NCBI GenBank assembly: GCA_037074705.1
Contig: CM073593.1
Span: 63,591,501 to 63,655,500, forward strand
Source: Zhengitettix transpicula
Taxonomy: Eukaryota; Arthropoda; Insecta; Orthoptera; Tetrigidae
Length of the DNA stretch: 64,000 nucleotides
Direction: 5' to 3'
Below, piece by piece: positions 62,691 through 64,000 of the stretch. Each line of letters starts with the position of its first letter. Position 1 is the stretch's first letter. The position numbers and the translations under genes were made by a program. The notes below the pieces were generated by a model. That model was not told the origin of the DNA. It made no database searches and saw nothing but the letters and a program-made list of their open reading frames with translations.

Positions 62691-64000
62691 ATGAAACTCA
62701 AATAAAAAGTGATTATTTTTTTATGTACACAGTTAATATTTCCAAAATACACAAGAATTACCAAAACACTTTTTATCAGGCCAGGTATCAATATTTTATA
62801 ATTAACACGTTCTTTGATCAATAATTTAATAGTCATTAGAAAATACATAAATAAATAACATAGAAAATCAAGATGGTTTGTGGATTCCCTTGCCAAACTT
62901 CAGGTCAGGATAAATAAATAATTTTTTTTGTACCTGCATTCATCATCACGGTAAAATTTTTTTACAAAAAATTCCACTTTCATATACAACTCTTTTAAGG
63001 ATAAACATATCAGCAAAGTAATTAGAACACTTAACTATTTTTTTACTTTGAATATTTCATTTAAAAATAAATAACAAAACTTACTTAATAAATTACATAA
63101 GTAATATCAACAGGAAATATATATAAACCAAAATATGTTCAGTTAAATACTAGTAAATTATTTCTCTCTATAATACTTTTTTTTCAGTAAAATATCAGCT
63201 AAAATTTATTAACATGATAATAAAATAGGATTTTGAAACAGCTTAATGACAATACTTTTGTGATTAATAATTCAAAATAGAAAAATTTATATTATTCTTA
63301 TATTTAACTAGTTGAAGTCTGATTTACAATGCATATAAATATTAAGATATTTGTTTTGAAGTAAACAAGAAAATTCTTTGATTTTTTCTAAGTTAATAAT
63401 AAAAAACTACTTTTCATTACAGTAAATATAATATTTTTTCATTGTTTTTCATTAGTATATTAATCATCATCAATTTTAAATTAAGTTATTTCACTACATT
63501 TTGTGCATCTAAAAGACTAATTTTGTTAAAATGTAGTGCACATTGCACTTTTAATGATTTTTATAATTGAAATATTTCGCTTTTTATTTATATTTGAAAT
63601 AGCTTAAATTCTTTCCAGTATTTATCCACACATTTATTTAATATTGTTTCAAAATAATTATTACCTAATTATCTCATAGACGTCTTTCCCCTTTGAATAT
63701 TTAACTCATAAAAATACTTGAATTTTTACAATAAAAAAGACATTATTTTCACCACATATATATTTATGAATATTAAACTTTCCGTCTGTGTTTCAAAAGG
63801 ACCATTAAGTACCTTCATGAGAATATCAGACTTTTACGCTACATTGATAAATTCGAGTATATTTTTTTAAAAATATTTTGACATTATGAATAGTCTTGTC
63901 TATTCCGTTACTCATGTAAAACACACTACACACATGACTAAGTTTTACAGGACTCGAATTTTGAATGTGCGTAAGTTTTATCCGTATTTGGAAATTTTGT
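62691..64000. other. AT-rich non-coding sequence
   Basis: Very AT-rich to the window end, nothing recognised. Confidence 0.55.

Noticed and set aside
1..64000. CRISPR array, operon or prokaryotic defence system
   Set aside because: There are no regularly spaced identical repeats, no ribosome-binding-site-led gene clusters, and the composition and element types are those of an animal genome.

Overview
This window looks like non-coding sequence from a large, AT-rich arthropod genome, probably an insect. A cockroach- or termite-like lineage would fit, but that is an impression from the style of the repeats and not a test. No intact host gene is supported. Nearly every open frame is short, starts without context and matches nothing I recognise, while AT-rich filler, (TA)n tracts and decayed mobile elements fill the sequence. 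There is no bacterial gene organisation, no rRNA gene and no convincing functional tRNA gene. The window could be intergenic or lie inside a very long intron.

What can be read is a record of transposition. Four decayed protein-coding relics are recognisable: a LINE tail with an RNase H remnant and a C-terminal Cys/His cluster (about 21575-22140, minus strand), a mariner/Tc1-type transposase scrap (about 23080-23300, minus), a hAT-type transposase scrap (38400-38835, plus), and a frameshifted LINE reverse transcriptase (45180-46215, minus). Two sites carry primer-binding sequences matching the 3' end of tRNA-Lys(CUU) next to LTR-like DNA (9130-9651 and 22245-22800). A third GC-rich, TATA-bearing block (49345-50344) may be another LTR or a promoter.

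The best-supported mobile family is called Repeat A here. It is about 480-520 bp long, with copies at 5091-5568, 27641-28164 and 56729-57226, each flanked by an exact target-site duplication (14, 12 and 16 bp). A fourth, internally deleted copy (44913-45090) lies at the 3' end of the LINE reverse-transcriptase relic in the same orientation. This suggests that Repeat A may be a SINE-like partner using that LINE's machinery.

Other repeats include a tRNA-related SINE family (868-1028, 48885-49055 and tail fragments), two head-to-head tRNA-like SINE heads near 16.8-17.0 kb, three foldback elements (13229-13648, 36177-36318, 48696-48877), an inverted pair of a ~700 bp element (24745-25443 and 36464-37188), a piggyBac-like nonautonomous element (31155-32088), an internally repetitive element (18040-19015), a minisatellite with hairpin-forming units (25645-25882), a local 140 bp direct duplication (6043-6178 and 6750-6888), and many (TA)n microsatellites.

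I found no evidence for a previously undescribed multi-gene system. The observations most worth following are the Repeat A/LINE pairing, the hairpin minisatellite, and the two foldbacks that share a TCGAAACGT core.
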